Of a stretch of DNA of 58,151 bases, positions 14,512 to 58,151 are shown piece after piece; position 1 is the first letter of the stretch; each line of letters starts with the position of its first letter. Under the pieces are notes generated by a model. The model worked only from the letters and a program-made list of their open reading frames with translations, was not told where the DNA came from and made no database searches. This stretch comes from Diphasiastrum complanatum (lineage: Eukaryota; Streptophyta; Lycopodiopsida; Lycopodiales; Lycopodiaceae), in contig MU833308.1 of the NCBI GenBank assembly GCA_029204225.1, positions 1-58,151 on the forward strand. Reading direction: 5' to 3'. The translations under genes were made by a program, and so were the position numbers.

Positions 14512-15672
14512 GTCTCTCGAATGATTCGTGAAACTTTTACAAATATCGAATATTTCTGTTCGAGAATAATTCGTGCTGGATCAATCAAGCTCTGTAACAC
14601 AACAAAACGAAACGAAACGAAATCTAGACGAAAACGAAGTGAAGTGAAGCAAAGCAAAACTTAAACGAGCTCTGACATTGATTCATGCTGGAAGCATAGA
14701 GATCGCGAAACAAAGCGAAACTAGATAAAAGAGAAGAATTCACGAAAAGATCAATCAGGCTCTGGAACGAGACGAGACGAGACGAAACAAAACAAGACGA
14801 AACGAAATGAAACTAAACAAAACTTAAGTGAGATCTGAAATTGATTTATGCTTATAGCCAAGTGATCCAAAGCGAAACGAAGCAAAACACGAAGCAAAAG
14901 CATTCGCAAACAAAATCAGTTCGTCAAAAATTCAGATATGATTGTTGATCACTGCCGGCTATATCATTCCTACAATCCTTCAGAGTGTAGACAGACACTA
15001 CTGATCTACGTTAACAGATTAATATAGCATTCAACAAAATCAAACCAATGTGCGGAATTGAATAAACAAGTGAATCAGATACATGAATAGTAGCAGACAA
15101 ATATTCATTCGAGATCATACAATCATTCAAAATAATATGTGCATAACAGCTACAATATTATCTACTGATCTTTTGATTTTTCAAGCACTGTGCGACAGAC
15201 CACACAGCGCATTGGCGTGAGAAAAATACAATTCTCTCACATACTAGCGGACTTCCATACCTCTTACAAAATTTTCTCGCTCACAGGCGGATATGTACTC
15301 TGTATATTTTGTCTTAATGTATTATGCATCAAGCAGAAAGTATATAGTTCGCAAATTTTTTTGTGTCGCGTCGTGTAACTTCCAGATTAGAAAAATTAAA
15401 CATCTACAACTAATCACAAATTACAAGAGTGGCAGATTAGCCACGATCTACAGTACTTCTGCTGATGTCACGATATATGATCAAATACTTTAACCTCTTG
15501 GTACTTGGCTGATCTTCTTGGTCGTTCGTGGAGCAAGAATGATTTTGTGTCGCGAAACAATTTTGTGTCGTGTGTCGCAAAATTGTTCGCGAACAATTTC
15601 GTTTCTTGTGTCTTTTCTGTAGAAATCAGAGTGGAGAGCTAGCAAGGCTTTGGCAATAGAAAGATTTTGTTT
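14512..15672 (-). repeat. Copia-F LTR, left copy (3' LTR in minus orientation)
   Basis: Direct repeat of 16557-17627 with extra internal segments. Landmarks shared in order are GTCTCTCG at the left end, a degenerate ACGAA-type simple repeat (14605-14900), ATTCAGATATGATTGTTGATC, CAGACCACACAGCGCATTGG and TTGTTTCTTC at the right end. It follows the minus-strand RNase H, so it is the 3' LTR. Exact ends are uncertain by several bases. Confidence 0.75.
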
Positions 15673-16556
15673 CTTCGGCTCCCTCTCAAAGCATGATAGC
15701 TTGACGACTCCAAGACTGCTCATCTGTTTCTCTAATAGACCTTTGTCTAAGGCCTTTGTGAAAATGTCAGCTACCATCTCCTTTGTTCCAATGAAGGTAG
15801 TCTGCAACATCTTCTTCCCAATCAAATCCCTTATCAAGTGGTACTTGATCGCAATGTATTTCGTCCTTGAGTGAAACACAGGGTCTTTTGTCAGATGCAT
15901 TGTAGATGTGTTGTCCATCTGCAAAACCAGAGGTTCATTCCTTGTTTCGCCCAGTTCGTCAAGGAATTGTTTGAGCCAAATTATTTCGTTGGCCATCTTT
16001 GCTGCTGCAACGTACTCTACTTCGTAGGATGACCGAGCCACAATGGTCTGCTTCTTGCTGACCAAGAGAATTGCTGCTCCTGACGCGATGGTGCATCCTC
16101 CTGAGACACTTTTGTAGTCATCCTTGAGGGATGCCCAGCTAGCATCACTGTAGGAAAGCATCCGAAACCCTGTATCACGACAATAACACAAATCAAAATC
16201 ATTTGTTAATTGAAGATATTGCAAAATTCATTTGCAATCTTCCAATGAGTCAAGCCTAGATTTGTACAGAATTGGCTCATCCTGAACACTGCATAAACAA
16301 TGTCAAGACGTGTGGTATCTGCAAGGTATATCAATGATCCAATCAGCTTCCTGTATGGTGTTAGTTGCATCAATTCCCTTTCTTCTTCAGTCCTTGAACA
16401 ATTTTCGTTCGTCAGTACCGTTCCTACAAGCATTGGAGTATTCGTTCCTTTGCAATTCAGCATCCCGAAGTCTTCTAGGATTTTTAGGATATATTTGGAA
16501 TGATGAAGGTACAATTTACCTCCCTCATAGTCCTTGTCAATCTGTAAGCAAGGAAA
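15673..16556 (-). pseudogene. Copia-F reverse transcriptase end and RNase H
   Basis: The minus strand gives the RT tail (LHHSKYILKILEDFGML, then PYRKLIGSLIYL) and, after a frame change near 16210, RNase H with SYSDASWA, SYEVEYVAAA and QMDNTSTMHL as Asp-Glu-Asp positions, ending VADIFTKALDKG. Gag, protease, integrase and most of RT are absent, so the element is a large internal deletion between its two LTRs. Confidence 0.85.
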
Positions 16557-17627
16557 GTCTCTCGCAAAACTCGAATTATTTCTGTTCAAGAATAATTTGT
16601 GTTGGATCAATCAAGCTCTGTAACACAACAAAATGAAACGAGACGAAAACAAAACGAGACGAAGCGAAGCAAAACTTAAACGAGCTCTGACATTGATTCA
16701 TGCTGGAAGCATAGAGATCGCGAAATGAAACGAAATGAAGCGAAACTAGACGAAAGAGAAGAATTCACGAAAAGATTAATCAGGCTCTGTAACGAGACGA
16801 GACGAGACGAAACGAAACTTAAGTGAACTCTGAAATTGATTTACGCTTATAGCCAAGTAAACGAAACGAAACACGAAGCGAAAGCATTCGCGAACAAAAT
16901 CAGTTAGCAGAAATTCAGATATGATTGTTGATCATTGTCGGCTATATCATTCCTACACAATCCTTCATATAGCATTCAACAAAATCAAACCAATGTGCCA
17001 AATTGAATAAACAAGTGAATCAGATACACGAATAGTAGCAGACAAATATTCATTCGAGATCATACAATCATTCAAAATAATATGTGCATAACAGCTACAA
17101 TACTATCTACTGATCTTCTGATTTTTCAAGCACTGTGCAACAGACACCACAATGCATTGGCGTAAGAAAAATACAGTTCTCTCACGAATAATGTCTCACT
17201 TACTAGCGGACTTCTATACCTCTTACAAAATTGTCTCGCTCATAGGCGGACATGTATTCGTATATTTCGTCTTACGGTATTATGCATCAAGCAGAAAGTA
17301 TATAGTTCGCAAACTTTTTTGTGTCATAACTTCCAGATTAAAAAAATTAAACATCTACAACTATCAGGAATTACAAGAGTGGCAGATTAGCCACGATCTG
17401 GAGTACTTCTGTTGATGTCACGATATCTGATGAAATACCTACCCCTTGGTACTTGGCTGATCTTTTTGGTCGTTCGTGGAGCAAGAATGATTTTGTGTCG
17501 CGAAACAATTTCGTGTCGTGTGTCGCGAAATTGTTCGCGAACAATTTTATTTCTTGTGTCTTTCCTGTCAAAATCAGAGTGGAGAGCTAGCAAGGCTTTG
17601 TCAATAAAAACAATTTGTTTCTTCAAA
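16557..17627 (-). repeat. Copia-F LTR, right copy (5' LTR in minus orientation)
   Basis: Second copy of the LTR-like repeat at 14512-15672. It abuts the truncated RT directly at 16556, so the primer-binding site and gag are gone. Its ends are approximate. Confidence 0.7.
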
Positions 17628-18160
17628 CAATTTGAAAATATTTGCATTGGAATTGTAGGAAATTTTTCTCACCCACCTTCAAATCCTATGTCCAAGCAAA
17701 GACGAGATAAACAAGATAGAAAGTGGATTTTTCTCTCATGTCACACGATAGTTTAATCCCAAAGGAGCAAAGGTTATTCAGAATATGCTAGCTTATGATG
17801 ATAATCTAACATCTAACATCCATTAATCCCAAATCTTCATGAATTAGGCTTACAATGGCCTAAAATCACTTTTATTTCTAATTATTCAATCAAATATCAA
17901 TGTGATCATTGGGTTGGACTTACACATGTAGGGTGCCAAATCCCAAACACTTATTCACTAGATATAAGAACACCCAACAATTCTATTTATTATTTCACTA
18001 CTTTTATTATTGAAGTATGGGAGAACCCCTCAAGGTACAAAAAGATGGTAGTACTAGTTGTAACGTTTTAGAATTGATCTAGTCTATTCTAGAGCAGATT
18101 CCCACGTGGCACTTTTGGCCTCACACGTGTGGACCCACTAATATACATATTTACATTGTT
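17628..18160 (-). other. probable decayed LTR of Copia-G
   Basis: AT-rich sequence without ORFs lying directly downstream (minus strand) of a Copia RNase H tail, where a 3' LTR is expected. The block CACACGTGTGGACC near 18122 is a small palindrome, and similar sequence occurs at 13760-13870. No second copy or clean boundary was found. Confidence 0.35.
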
Positions 18161-18400
18161 TAACATAGCTAGATTTGCCAATTTACGCAAATTTTCACAC
18201 TCCTCAAATCTAGCTTTGGAAACTATGATACTTTTATCAATTACTTCAAGTAAATATCTTAGCTTAACAAATGAATCCTTAGGCAAACATTTAGTTAACA
18301 AATCAGCTAAGCAACTTGATGAAGTGTTTATATAGTCTAAGAACCTCATCTTTACTAGCGATGTTTGATTATGATGTCGGTTCTTCACTCAAGCAAAGTA
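18161..18400 (-). pseudogene. Copia RNase H C-terminal remnant (Copia-G)
   Basis: The minus strand reads YINTSSSCLADLLTKCLPKD followed by SFVKLRYLLEV, the conserved end of Copia RNase H. Everything upstream of it in the pol gene is missing. Confidence 0.7.
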
Positions 18401-18539
18401 CCTTCAAGTTTAGGTATTCAATTGTGGCTAAGTTTTCCATTCAATGATGATTATGTATCTTCTTCTTAAATTTGCTCAATGGTAGTCAAATTGTTTGTCA
18501 TCTTGCACTGATGTTGAAGTCTGTTTGGTAGTGGTTCCT

Positions 18540-19075
18540 ACATTATAGGAACTAATTCCTAGATTTATGGACTAGGTTAATCAATCTAGCCACCTACATG
18601 GCAAGATTCAAGGATGAGGCTATAATGGCAAATTAGGGCAAGAAAGCTCAATCAACTTCCTTATGACATGCTGAATTTTCACCTAACTCAAGGTGGGAAA
18701 GAGGCTTTCTTTGTATTACCATCTCTCCATAGTTAGCCTTCGATTATTTTTTAGAGCTTATTGGCAAACTCGACTTTCTACAAGCCTAGTTGATGGTGTT
18801 GCTTCAAACATCCTCTAAAGCATATTCCATGCTTGCATTAATGTTGCAACACTAATGAGAGCTATCAAATCATTTTGCACAGACATATTGATAATGTGTA
18901 ACTCTTGCAAGGCTTTTGATCAAACTTCACTCTCAATGAGTAATCCTTCTTTGTCATGATCTGGTTGCATTTTGAGATCAACTATAACATCCTACAATTT
19001 TCTCATCACAAGAAAAGCCTTCATCTAGAATTTCCACACCAAAAAATGTTTTTTACGAATTTACTCCCCTTTGGA
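18540..19075 (-). pseudogene. decayed Copia gag remnant (Copia-G)
   Basis: The minus strand gives DGFMLPKGSKFVKN near 19070, VWKF-stop-MKAFLVMRKL, then SKALQELHIINMSVQNDL and AWNML, a UBN2-like gag pattern broken by several stops. It is probably the gag end of the same element as 18161-18400, with the rest deleted. Confidence 0.5.
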
Positions 19076-21517
19076 AGCATGAATCCATCCATTTTCATGC
19101 TCAATCTCCACAGTCTAGTACATTGACACTTACAATGGTACTATAACACTTAAAATACACTTTTAATTGATATATTTAATAATCAAAAGACACATAAGAA
19201 TATTGACTTCTCTTCTTCATATTTCACTAGGCTTTTAGGATCCCAAATCAGTTGTGGATTGCCAAAGTAGTGCAAATTTAAGCTTGAAACATCACTTTTA
19301 ATACGAACTTCATATTGGTAGCATTGGATGCAAAATGTGATACTTTTCTACTTTGGAGTAAAGTTTTTGTCCGATGGGATTGTTGGTACAATGCTCCAAG
19401 TTTGGATAAAAAAAAGACAAAATGTAGTGAGGGTTAGGCATTTTTTGAAATTTTGTATTGTTTTTTTCATTTTGAAGATAGTGTACTTGTGAAACAAGCC
19501 ATGTATTCCAAAACATTGTAATCCTTTTCAAAAGAAGAATTTGAAAGATAGTCCTCCAAGTGAAGAATAAGCAAAAGAAAGTAGCATGAGATTCCACCAA
19601 AAAAAAAACACTTTGTGATTCTTTGATCCATGCATGGATCTGGATCTATTTCTACTGCCACTACTCCTAGAGTTACACATCATCAGTTGCATTACCTACT
19701 GATTTTTGGGCCAATGCTACCCCTGCTCCTTTTGGTGCTCATGATTACACTTCTCATGTGTTGGCTACTTTTCCTATAGTTTCAGCTCAATCTGCAAATA
19801 CAGCTACTCTTGCTAAAATAAGCTCATCAAATGCGATACTACAATTTTTGTTCAACATCCTCGCTTCCATCCTTGAAAATGATCAAGAAGCTCTTGGATT
19901 GTCCAATTTAAGAGAGAAATTTGTCAATTTCCATTGAGAGTCCTTTCTCGTCCATAGACAATAGTCCTCCTTAGGAGAGGCATCCATAAAATAGCATACC
20001 AAAGAAATATTAGAATGGTAAATCCAAGTTGCCAAAGAGAAGAAGCGTGCCCCTTTTCAAGTGATTTTTAGAGATATTACAAGTCAAATTGATATATCTC
20101 CTTCACCTTGTTTGCCCATTGCCATTGTTTCCTTGCAACATCTCCTAATGATACGCTTTCCATTGGTCATCTTCTAGCACATGTTCTTGTATGTCTAATT
20201 TTTTTTCTTATGCTATGCTCCTAATTTTACAGTCATTGCTCCTAATGATATTGCTTCTACGAGCATAAGTGTAAGTGTCACTCCTGTGATGGTGACCAAT
20301 AACCCTATTAGAGAAAAGAGTGCCAAAAAGTGCACCAAGACAAAAGTTTGATGTACCATCATCATAATCCGCATTATTAAAAATAAAACAGGCCTATGAA
20401 GATATTAATGGAAGCAAAGAAAACAACAGACTCTGTAGAAGGTGAGTTCATCTCTCCTTTCTCTCTTCTTTGACAACCCCGTATGTAGAGCATAAGCGCC
20501 ATTACAACCTTTGTTTCTTCTTGTGTTCTCACTTCCGGCTGGCTATGAGCATACGTGTGAATTCAGCTCCATAACCAGATGCTGCCTGATCCCTTCACCC
20601 AAGGGCCAACACACAATCTTAGATGCTTGATATTAGCAAGTTACCTCCATAACTCGAATCATTTCTCAAAACTTAATACATATAGTGTTGTTTGACTACT
20701 TTGCAGACCTGCACAATGTTGGCCTGCTCCAAATTGTACCTGAGTCACTCTCTACTTTCTCCCCAGTGGCTACAGACCGTTGTCCTACCACCTGCATCCA
20801 ACTACCTTTTCTTGCTCACAACCTCACTTGTTGATGGACGTTATAGCAATGGCTTCCTCCCCTTGTACAAGGACGGACAAGTTATGGAGCATTCTCTATT
20901 GTTCTTCTTCCAGCTTCAGAATTGCCTAACATGAATGCTTGCAAATATGTCAAGTCATTTTAGTCTATGATTTGGTACTTGCCTCCCATGATTCATCAGA
21001 TTTTCTCTTTTCCTTTTCCCTTTCAGCCTTTGTGTCACCGTTGCCTCATCATTCTTTCAGTCAGATGCTGCATATCCCTTCCCTAATGGTTCTATGCTTT
21101 TGGGGATGATTTTGTTTCATGGCATTCTAATGACATTGATTCTTTCAATTTGTGGGTGCTATTTTAGGTTTCCACATGTCACCATCTCCCAAATAGTAAA
21201 GAGCAATGTGAAGCTCAGGATTAACGTCTACCCAGCAAAGACCTTGCCGATTATGTATTGCATGCAAGGAAATGTCAAGTGAACATCCTTTGCCATGCGA
21301 AAAAGGTGCACACTTGATTTATTGAATAATCTATTGAGGACATCAATTGTGTCCTGTCTTTCTAAGCATGATACAGTGTGGAATCTGCAATATCAACCTT
21401 GAAGTTGCCCTCTTGAAGGCCTAGTTCTTAACCAAGGACTTGATCTTGAACTCACACTATCTTTACTGTGAAACATAAATCTTAAACAAGTTAATTTTTG
21501 TAGCTGCAACCCAACTT
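19076..21517. other. no gene recognised, downstream of the UVR8-like gene
   Basis: Several short ORFs on both strands, none with a domain I recognise. The right part probably includes the 3' untranslated and terminator region of the UVR8-like gene. Confidence 0.4.
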
Positions 21518-21523
21518 TTTATT
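21518..21523 (-). terminator. candidate polyadenylation signal of the UVR8-like gene
   Basis: AATAAA on the minus strand about 283 nt after the TAG stop. Plant signals are loose, so this is only a candidate. Confidence 0.3.
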
Positions 21524-21805
21524 TGTTTTCATGGTTCTGAAGGAGTAAGAAACAAGGGATTGGTAATGCACCTCTTAACTGAATCATTAATGCTTAGTAC
21601 AGATTTCAAAAGTTGATCGTGTCCAACAGGAAATGTAACGAGGTTATAAACTAAAACCCTACCCCAAACAATGACAATTAGGACTAATGTGTATTAAATG
21701 AGCACATTCATTACTTAGTACAAATTTAAAAAGTGGATGTAGCTGCTGCAGTAGATCTCCACCGAAGACATTGACCACATGATTTAATGGTTATCCTCAA
21801 AAAGA

Positions 21806-53839
<32,034 letters not shown>

Positions 53840-54344
53840 CTGCAGCAAGCAAGGTATGTAAGTAAACATCTGAATGCCATACATTTCTGCTGTATGATAG
53901 TCTATAGTTGCACTGCATTTCTGAAAACGCATTCAGAAACGTGTTTCTGAGAAGGAAGAAAAAAAATTTTAAAAAAATTGTGGGCAATATGGGTATCAAA
54001 TTAGAGCATTCAATAAGGGCAGTTCATTTATGTAGGTTGCCAAATGTTTCGGGTACAATGTGGTCCAGTTTGAGGGCAACAATGCCTGTTTGATTCTAGC
54101 AAGGTTAAAAGTTTTCTATGGAAATGTGTTCCATTTCCTGTCAAATCACTGCATCGATAATGAGCAGTTACTATGCCAAGGTAGTTTTTGCATATATCAA
54201 ATCTTAGTTTTCCCTTCTTGATAGACCCAAAGGAGTTAACATAACAAATACCTGGAACTTGAATTGCAGAGTCTTTTGTACACAAACCATCCGCATAGTA
54301 CCTATTCTACTTTTCTGAGTATGAAATAGGGCTTCTGCGGAACA
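53840..54344. other. UVR8 intron sequence upstream of exon a
   Basis: No UVR8-like exon found on the minus strand here, so the preceding exon lies beyond hAT-2. Confidence 0.6.
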
Positions 54345-54540
54345 GTCCGCAGGGCCCGCGCCTTTTGTTTTTTTTTTATTAAAAACACGTCCGGGGCTCG
54401 GACGCGGGGGACGCGTCCAGCCAAAAAAAATAAAATTAAAAAAAAGGACGCGTCCAACCCTGCGTCCGGGGGTCGGACGCATCCGGGTCCGAGTCCAGGT
54501 CCGGGCGTCGGACGCGAGCATTCCGGCCCGGACCCTCATG
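54345..54540. repeat. GC-rich repeat with GGACGC motifs
   Basis: Strong local GC rise with many GTCCGG, GGACGCGTCC and TCGGACGC motifs in both orientations around A-rich spacers. It looks like a small non-autonomous element or its end. No terminal repeat or target duplication could be fixed by eye. Confidence 0.5.
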
Positions 54541-54567
54541 TCTGATATTATTATATATATATATATA

Positions 54568-57500
54568 TCATAGGTCCCAAGGTACTGGGTACCGCGGATC
54601 CCGGTACCGCGGGACCGTACTGGTACCACGGTACCATAATATATTATATTATTTATTATTTAATATTTTTTTAATTTTTTTTAACCTAAACTACCCGCCC
54701 CCCTCGCATTTCATCAGAAATTTTTTTGCACCCTCCTCCCTGCCATCGCTACTGTTCCCGCCTGCTTGCCTTCGATTTCTTGCGTCGCCCTTCGCCCACG
54801 CATTGCCCTGCCTTGCATCTGACTTGCTTCGCCCTGCCTTCGCCCATTTTCAGTGTCTCTCACACAGTGTACCCTGCTGTTTTTTTTCCAGCGTTTTGTC
54901 CCTAGTTTTCTCCATCACAATGGTGCAATCCGACCTTTCCGGACTGTGGGACGAGGTAGACATTGTCAGGCGGGTTGCCGACAAGGCCAACAAGACCGAT
55001 CAGAAGATCGTGCGCTGCCGATACTGTCTCGTCGAGTTTGCTGCATCCCTCACTGGCCTTAAAGGCCATCTGCTCGGTGCACGCGCCAAAAATGGTGCCA
55101 CCTTGAATGTTGCCCCTTGTGGCAGCATGACCGTCCCCGACAGGCAGTGACTACTGCACACCTACGGGCCGCGGCTCGTGGCAGGGGAGAACACCATTTC
55201 GGAGGGCATTCACCGATTTTGCACCGCTCCTTATGTGGCTGACCCAGAGTTGCTGCCTGCTTGGCTGGCACGCACGAGGAGAGGGAGTGCATCCTCCTCC
55301 AGTCCCTTTGCCCCTCATCCCCCTCAGACAGTTCTGCCTCACGCACCCCCATCTGCTCAGATTCTGGTGGATCCGGTCCCATCGCGTCCGCCAGTTGCCA
55401 CTGCGGTTCCACCACCACCCACTGTTGCTCGCACTCCCCCAATCTACGACTTTCTCATGGACTCTCCACCACCCGAGCAGGACCAAGATGCTATTGCTAG
55501 GGCCTTCGAGGATGTGGAAGAGATCCCTTCTTCCTTCCCTTCCCATCCGGATGACCTCCTCAGCCAGCAGTTTTCGTACCCCATGCCAGATGTTGCCCCT
55601 CCACCAGTGCACCCCACCTATGCTGCTGCACCCATCCCTGCCAGTGCATCCCACTCTCCCCATTCCACGTCTACAGCCGATGCATCCACCAGTGCCCAGC
55701 CTGTCACGTCATCGTCCATTCCCGTCACGGTTGGTGCACCGTGCTGGAGGTCCACCACCCATTGCCCACCAGGGAGAGCCCTTGTGTAGCAGACCATTCG
55801 CGGCGCGCATCAGCTGCACATGGACAGAGAGGCCGCACAGGCTGTGGCCAGTCTGATTTACAAGCTGAACCTGCCCTTTGCCATCACCGACTCTGAGCCC
55901 TTCAGAAGGGCCTTCCGCCTTGCACAGTCTGTCAGCCCTAGCTGGAGAGTCCCTAGTTCAGAGGTTGTCCGCACACACATGCTGAGGGATAGGGTTGAGT
56001 CCTTGTCCAGAGAGATGGAGCCTCTACATCGGCACTGGGCCACTTACAGTTGCAGCATCATGTTCGATGGCTAGACTGATGTCAGGAGGAGGCCGATCCT
56101 CTAAATACTGGACTCCAACTGCATGGGCACACAGTTTTTGAGGGCAGTGGATTGCAGCAGGGGAGGGAGAGTCATATCTGCAGAGTTCATGTTTGATGTC
56201 ATCAGGTCTTCCATCCTAGCCATAGGCCCACAGCATGTCGTCACGGTGGTGACGGACAATGCCACGAATTGCATTCAGATGGGTGTACTGCTAGAGGCCG
56301 AGTTCCCTCATATTGTTCATACCCCTTGTGCAGCCCACGGCATAGACCTTCTGATGGGGGACATTGGGTTAGAGCCATCGTCCGGGACTTTTGTCACCAG
56401 AAAGAGGCGTGTTCTTGCCATGTTCCGGGTGTTCAGCCATCTGGACCTCTGTAAGCCAGCCCCCACACGCTTTGCATTCGACTTGGTGGTCATCGACCGT
56501 TTGATCAGGTGCAGGGCCCAGCTTCTACAGATGGTTGCCAGTGATCTTTGGGGTGCCAGTACGTTTCCGCGCACTGAGGATGGGGAGCACTTTTCTTCCA
56601 CGGTGAGGGGAGACCAGTTCTGGAGGGATGCACAGACATTGTCAGGACTACTTCGACCACTCTACATTGTGCTCCGCATGGCTGACAGCGAGGGGTCGAC
56701 ACTTGGACTGGTGTATGAGCTCATGGACCGGATTGGACAGTTCCTACAGCTGCCCATCTTGCAGCCAGAGAGGTAAGCAGTACAGTGTTGTAATTGACCT
56801 TTATCTTTTCAGTACTTGCTAGTTTGTTTTTCTATCAATGTTAAGTTTTTTCGTAATGCCCTAAACCACATGCCCCTCACCTGTAGGATGACAGAGCTGA
56901 AGTTCATATGGGAGACGCGGTGGAACTACTTCCACAGGAGTATCCACAGCGTTGCACACATGCTGCATCCCCTCTTCCTCTCTCCGACACAGATCGTAGA
57001 CAGGGAGCTCGAGGCCGATTGGCTTCAGTACATTCACAGGGTGGGTCCACACATAGGTTTGGATCCTATCAGGCTCATGGAAGAGCTCGCTGCATTTCGT
57101 TTCGGCATGGGCACGTTCGGCCACCCGGCTGCTCAGGATCCAGAGAGGAGGCAGCTTCCATTACCTGGTGGACCATGTTTGGTAGCACCTATCCATCCAT
57201 ACAGTGTCTTGCACTGCGTGTCCTTTCTCAGGTATGCATCTCATTTCATCCTCCATTGCTGTGTTTCGTTGACCTTCCACCCGTGCACATGTGCTGAAGC
57301 ATTTCATTGCACGTACCACAGGACTGCACTGCCTCCGTGTGTGAGCGTAATTGGAGCACATGGGCACTGATTCACACGAGGAGAAGAAACCGGTTGTCAG
57401 TGAGTCAGTTGGAGCGGTTGGTGTTCTGTAGCACCAACGCACGTCTCGCCAGGAGACTTCCGACCATTAAGAGCGCATTGCAGGTGATAAGCTAATCTTT

Positions 57501-58151
57501 CATAGCATGTTGGTTGACTCCTGGTATGTTGGTTTCATTTCTTGATAGAGTTGTCTCCCTGACATTCAAATTTTAAACCTTGCAGACGAAGATATCTGAT
57601 TTGGAGCGCCAGGTTGACTTGCCTACGGACAGCACCCATCCCATGCCTGCAGATGACCTGGGCACACAGTTGATGGCAGAGAGAGAGAGAGGGAGCTTGC
57701 CGAGATGAGAGAGAGAGAGCTTGGGCTTGAGCACAGAGAGCCCCCATTGTATGAGGCAGATGTGCCAGTGTCAGAGGATGAGCATGATGAGGATGAGCCC
57801 ATTCGGGTTGTGTTTGCCAGATCAGAGAGGGATGAGGCAGATGATACAGGTGCACGACACACGCCACGGGCAGGGGTCACAGGTGCATCACGTGTGGCAG
57901 AGGTGGGACACATGGCACAGGTTATACCGGCAGACAGGCAGGGCACACAGGGGGGGGCAGTGGCATACCTACCTATGTCGACATGATGGAGGAGGCTCTT
58001 GATAGAGGGCAGAGTGGTTTAGATGCCAGTCCCGCAGATGTTTGGATGCGTGCAGCACAGAGTCATGGCCGTTACTACGACAGCACACCAGAGGAGGCAA
58101 GTGATGACTTTCATTGCACAGATTGGGAGGCCATGCAGGGTCTACAGGGTG
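54568..58151 (+). mobile_element. hAT-2, hAT transposon cut by the window edge
   Basis: The left end begins about CATAGGTCCCAAGG and is followed by dense GGTACC/CCGCGG motifs (54575-54640) in place of the AACCGT motifs of hAT-1. It carries the same type of transposase gene with introns at the same sites. The right end and any target duplication are outside the window. It is inserted in the 5' part of the UVR8-like gene, with the promoter and first exons presumably beyond it. Confidence 0.88.
54920..57984 (+). pseudogene. hAT-2 transposase (BED, DUF659, hATC), disabled
   Basis: ATG at 54920. A BED-like finger (CRYCLVEFAASLTGLKGHLLG...C), a Pro-rich linker, DUF659 with CSIMFDG, TAG in place of Trp (56072), VVTDNATNC and CAAHGIDLLM. 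Exon 2 (56887-57231) has WETRWNYFHRSIHS and a frame change near 57150 before WWTMFGSTYP. Exon 3 (57322-57483) has ASVCERNWSTWALI, and a fourth exon (57586 on) holds an acidic tail to TGA at 57984. Introns 56773-56886, 57232-57321 and 57484-57585 are GT-AG. Other stops are at 55148 (fits CGA to TGA), 55787 and 56102. Otherwise one frame runs for most of exon 1, so decay is less advanced than in hAT-1. Confidence 0.88.

Noticed and set aside
14605-14900. ACGAA-type repeats considered as a CRISPR-like or satellite array
   Set aside because: Units are short, degenerate and without spacers, lie inside an LTR-like repeat, and the genome is eukaryotic.
19310-19661. Minus-strand ORFs of 96 and 64 codons
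   Set aside because: No recognisable domain; hydrophobic composition follows from AT-rich sequence.
54204-54629. 141-codon minus-strand ORF considered as an upstream UVR8 exon
   Set aside because: It has no RCC1 motif (no GQLGHG or SWGWG block) and covers a GC-rich repeat.

Overview
The window is plant nuclear DNA, AT-rich and packed with transposable elements. It holds one clear host gene, a UVR8-type UV-B photoreceptor on the minus strand. Its introns are very large and full of retrotransposons and hAT transposons. Lineage is inference only: a UVR8 gene means a green plant, and the inflated introns, long (CT)n/(GA)n and (GT)n tracts and a Rep/HUH (Replitron-like) protein gene at the left end suggest a non-seed vascular plant such as a fern. 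A gymnosperm or another large plant genome is not excluded.

Layout. 1-2.1 kb: microsatellites, a short telomere-like tract, an unbroken 291-codon minus-strand ORF with Rep-type HUH motifs, and a decayed gag-like remnant. 2.1-6.3 kb: no gene seen. 6.3-19.1 kb: a graveyard of broken Copia and Gypsy pieces, with a GACCC-motif inverted-repeat element, a 1-kb imperfect palindrome and a deleted Copia element between two ~1.1-kb LTR-like repeats. 19.1-21.8 kb: nothing recognised. 21.8-53.84 kb: the UVR8-like gene, read right to left. Ten exons join in one open frame (1,093 nt, 363 codons plus stop) matching Arabidopsis UVR8 from about residue 95 to the C-terminus. The 5' exons lie beyond the right edge.

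The UVR8 introns hold: a 5,063-bp hAT (hAT-1, 24188-29250, 8-bp target duplication); a 16.4-kb intron with a nested stack; and a deleted Gypsy (gypsy-2, 50616-52153). The stack consists of Copia-C gag, a heavily deleted minus-strand Copia-B split by the young Copia-A (34574-40412, 650-bp LTRs, about six differences), then gypsy-1, whose RT is replaced by a truncated Copia-D, which is itself split by a 299-bp hAT derivative. A second hAT (hAT-2) starts at about 54.57 kb, upstream of the visible UVR8 exons, and runs off the window.

Almost every element is disabled. Many stop codons look like single C:G to T:A changes, as expected of methylated repeats. UVR8, by contrast, keeps its frame, splice sites, the three GWRHT tryptophans and the C-terminal VP motif, so it is probably functional despite its introns. 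Main points for a second look: the Replitron-like Rep gene; the same Trp-to-TGA change in three Copia gag genes; Copia-A, which is young but has its reverse transcriptase replaced by unrelated sequence; the hAT-1-derived MITE; and a ~79-bp repeat in the Gypsy leader.
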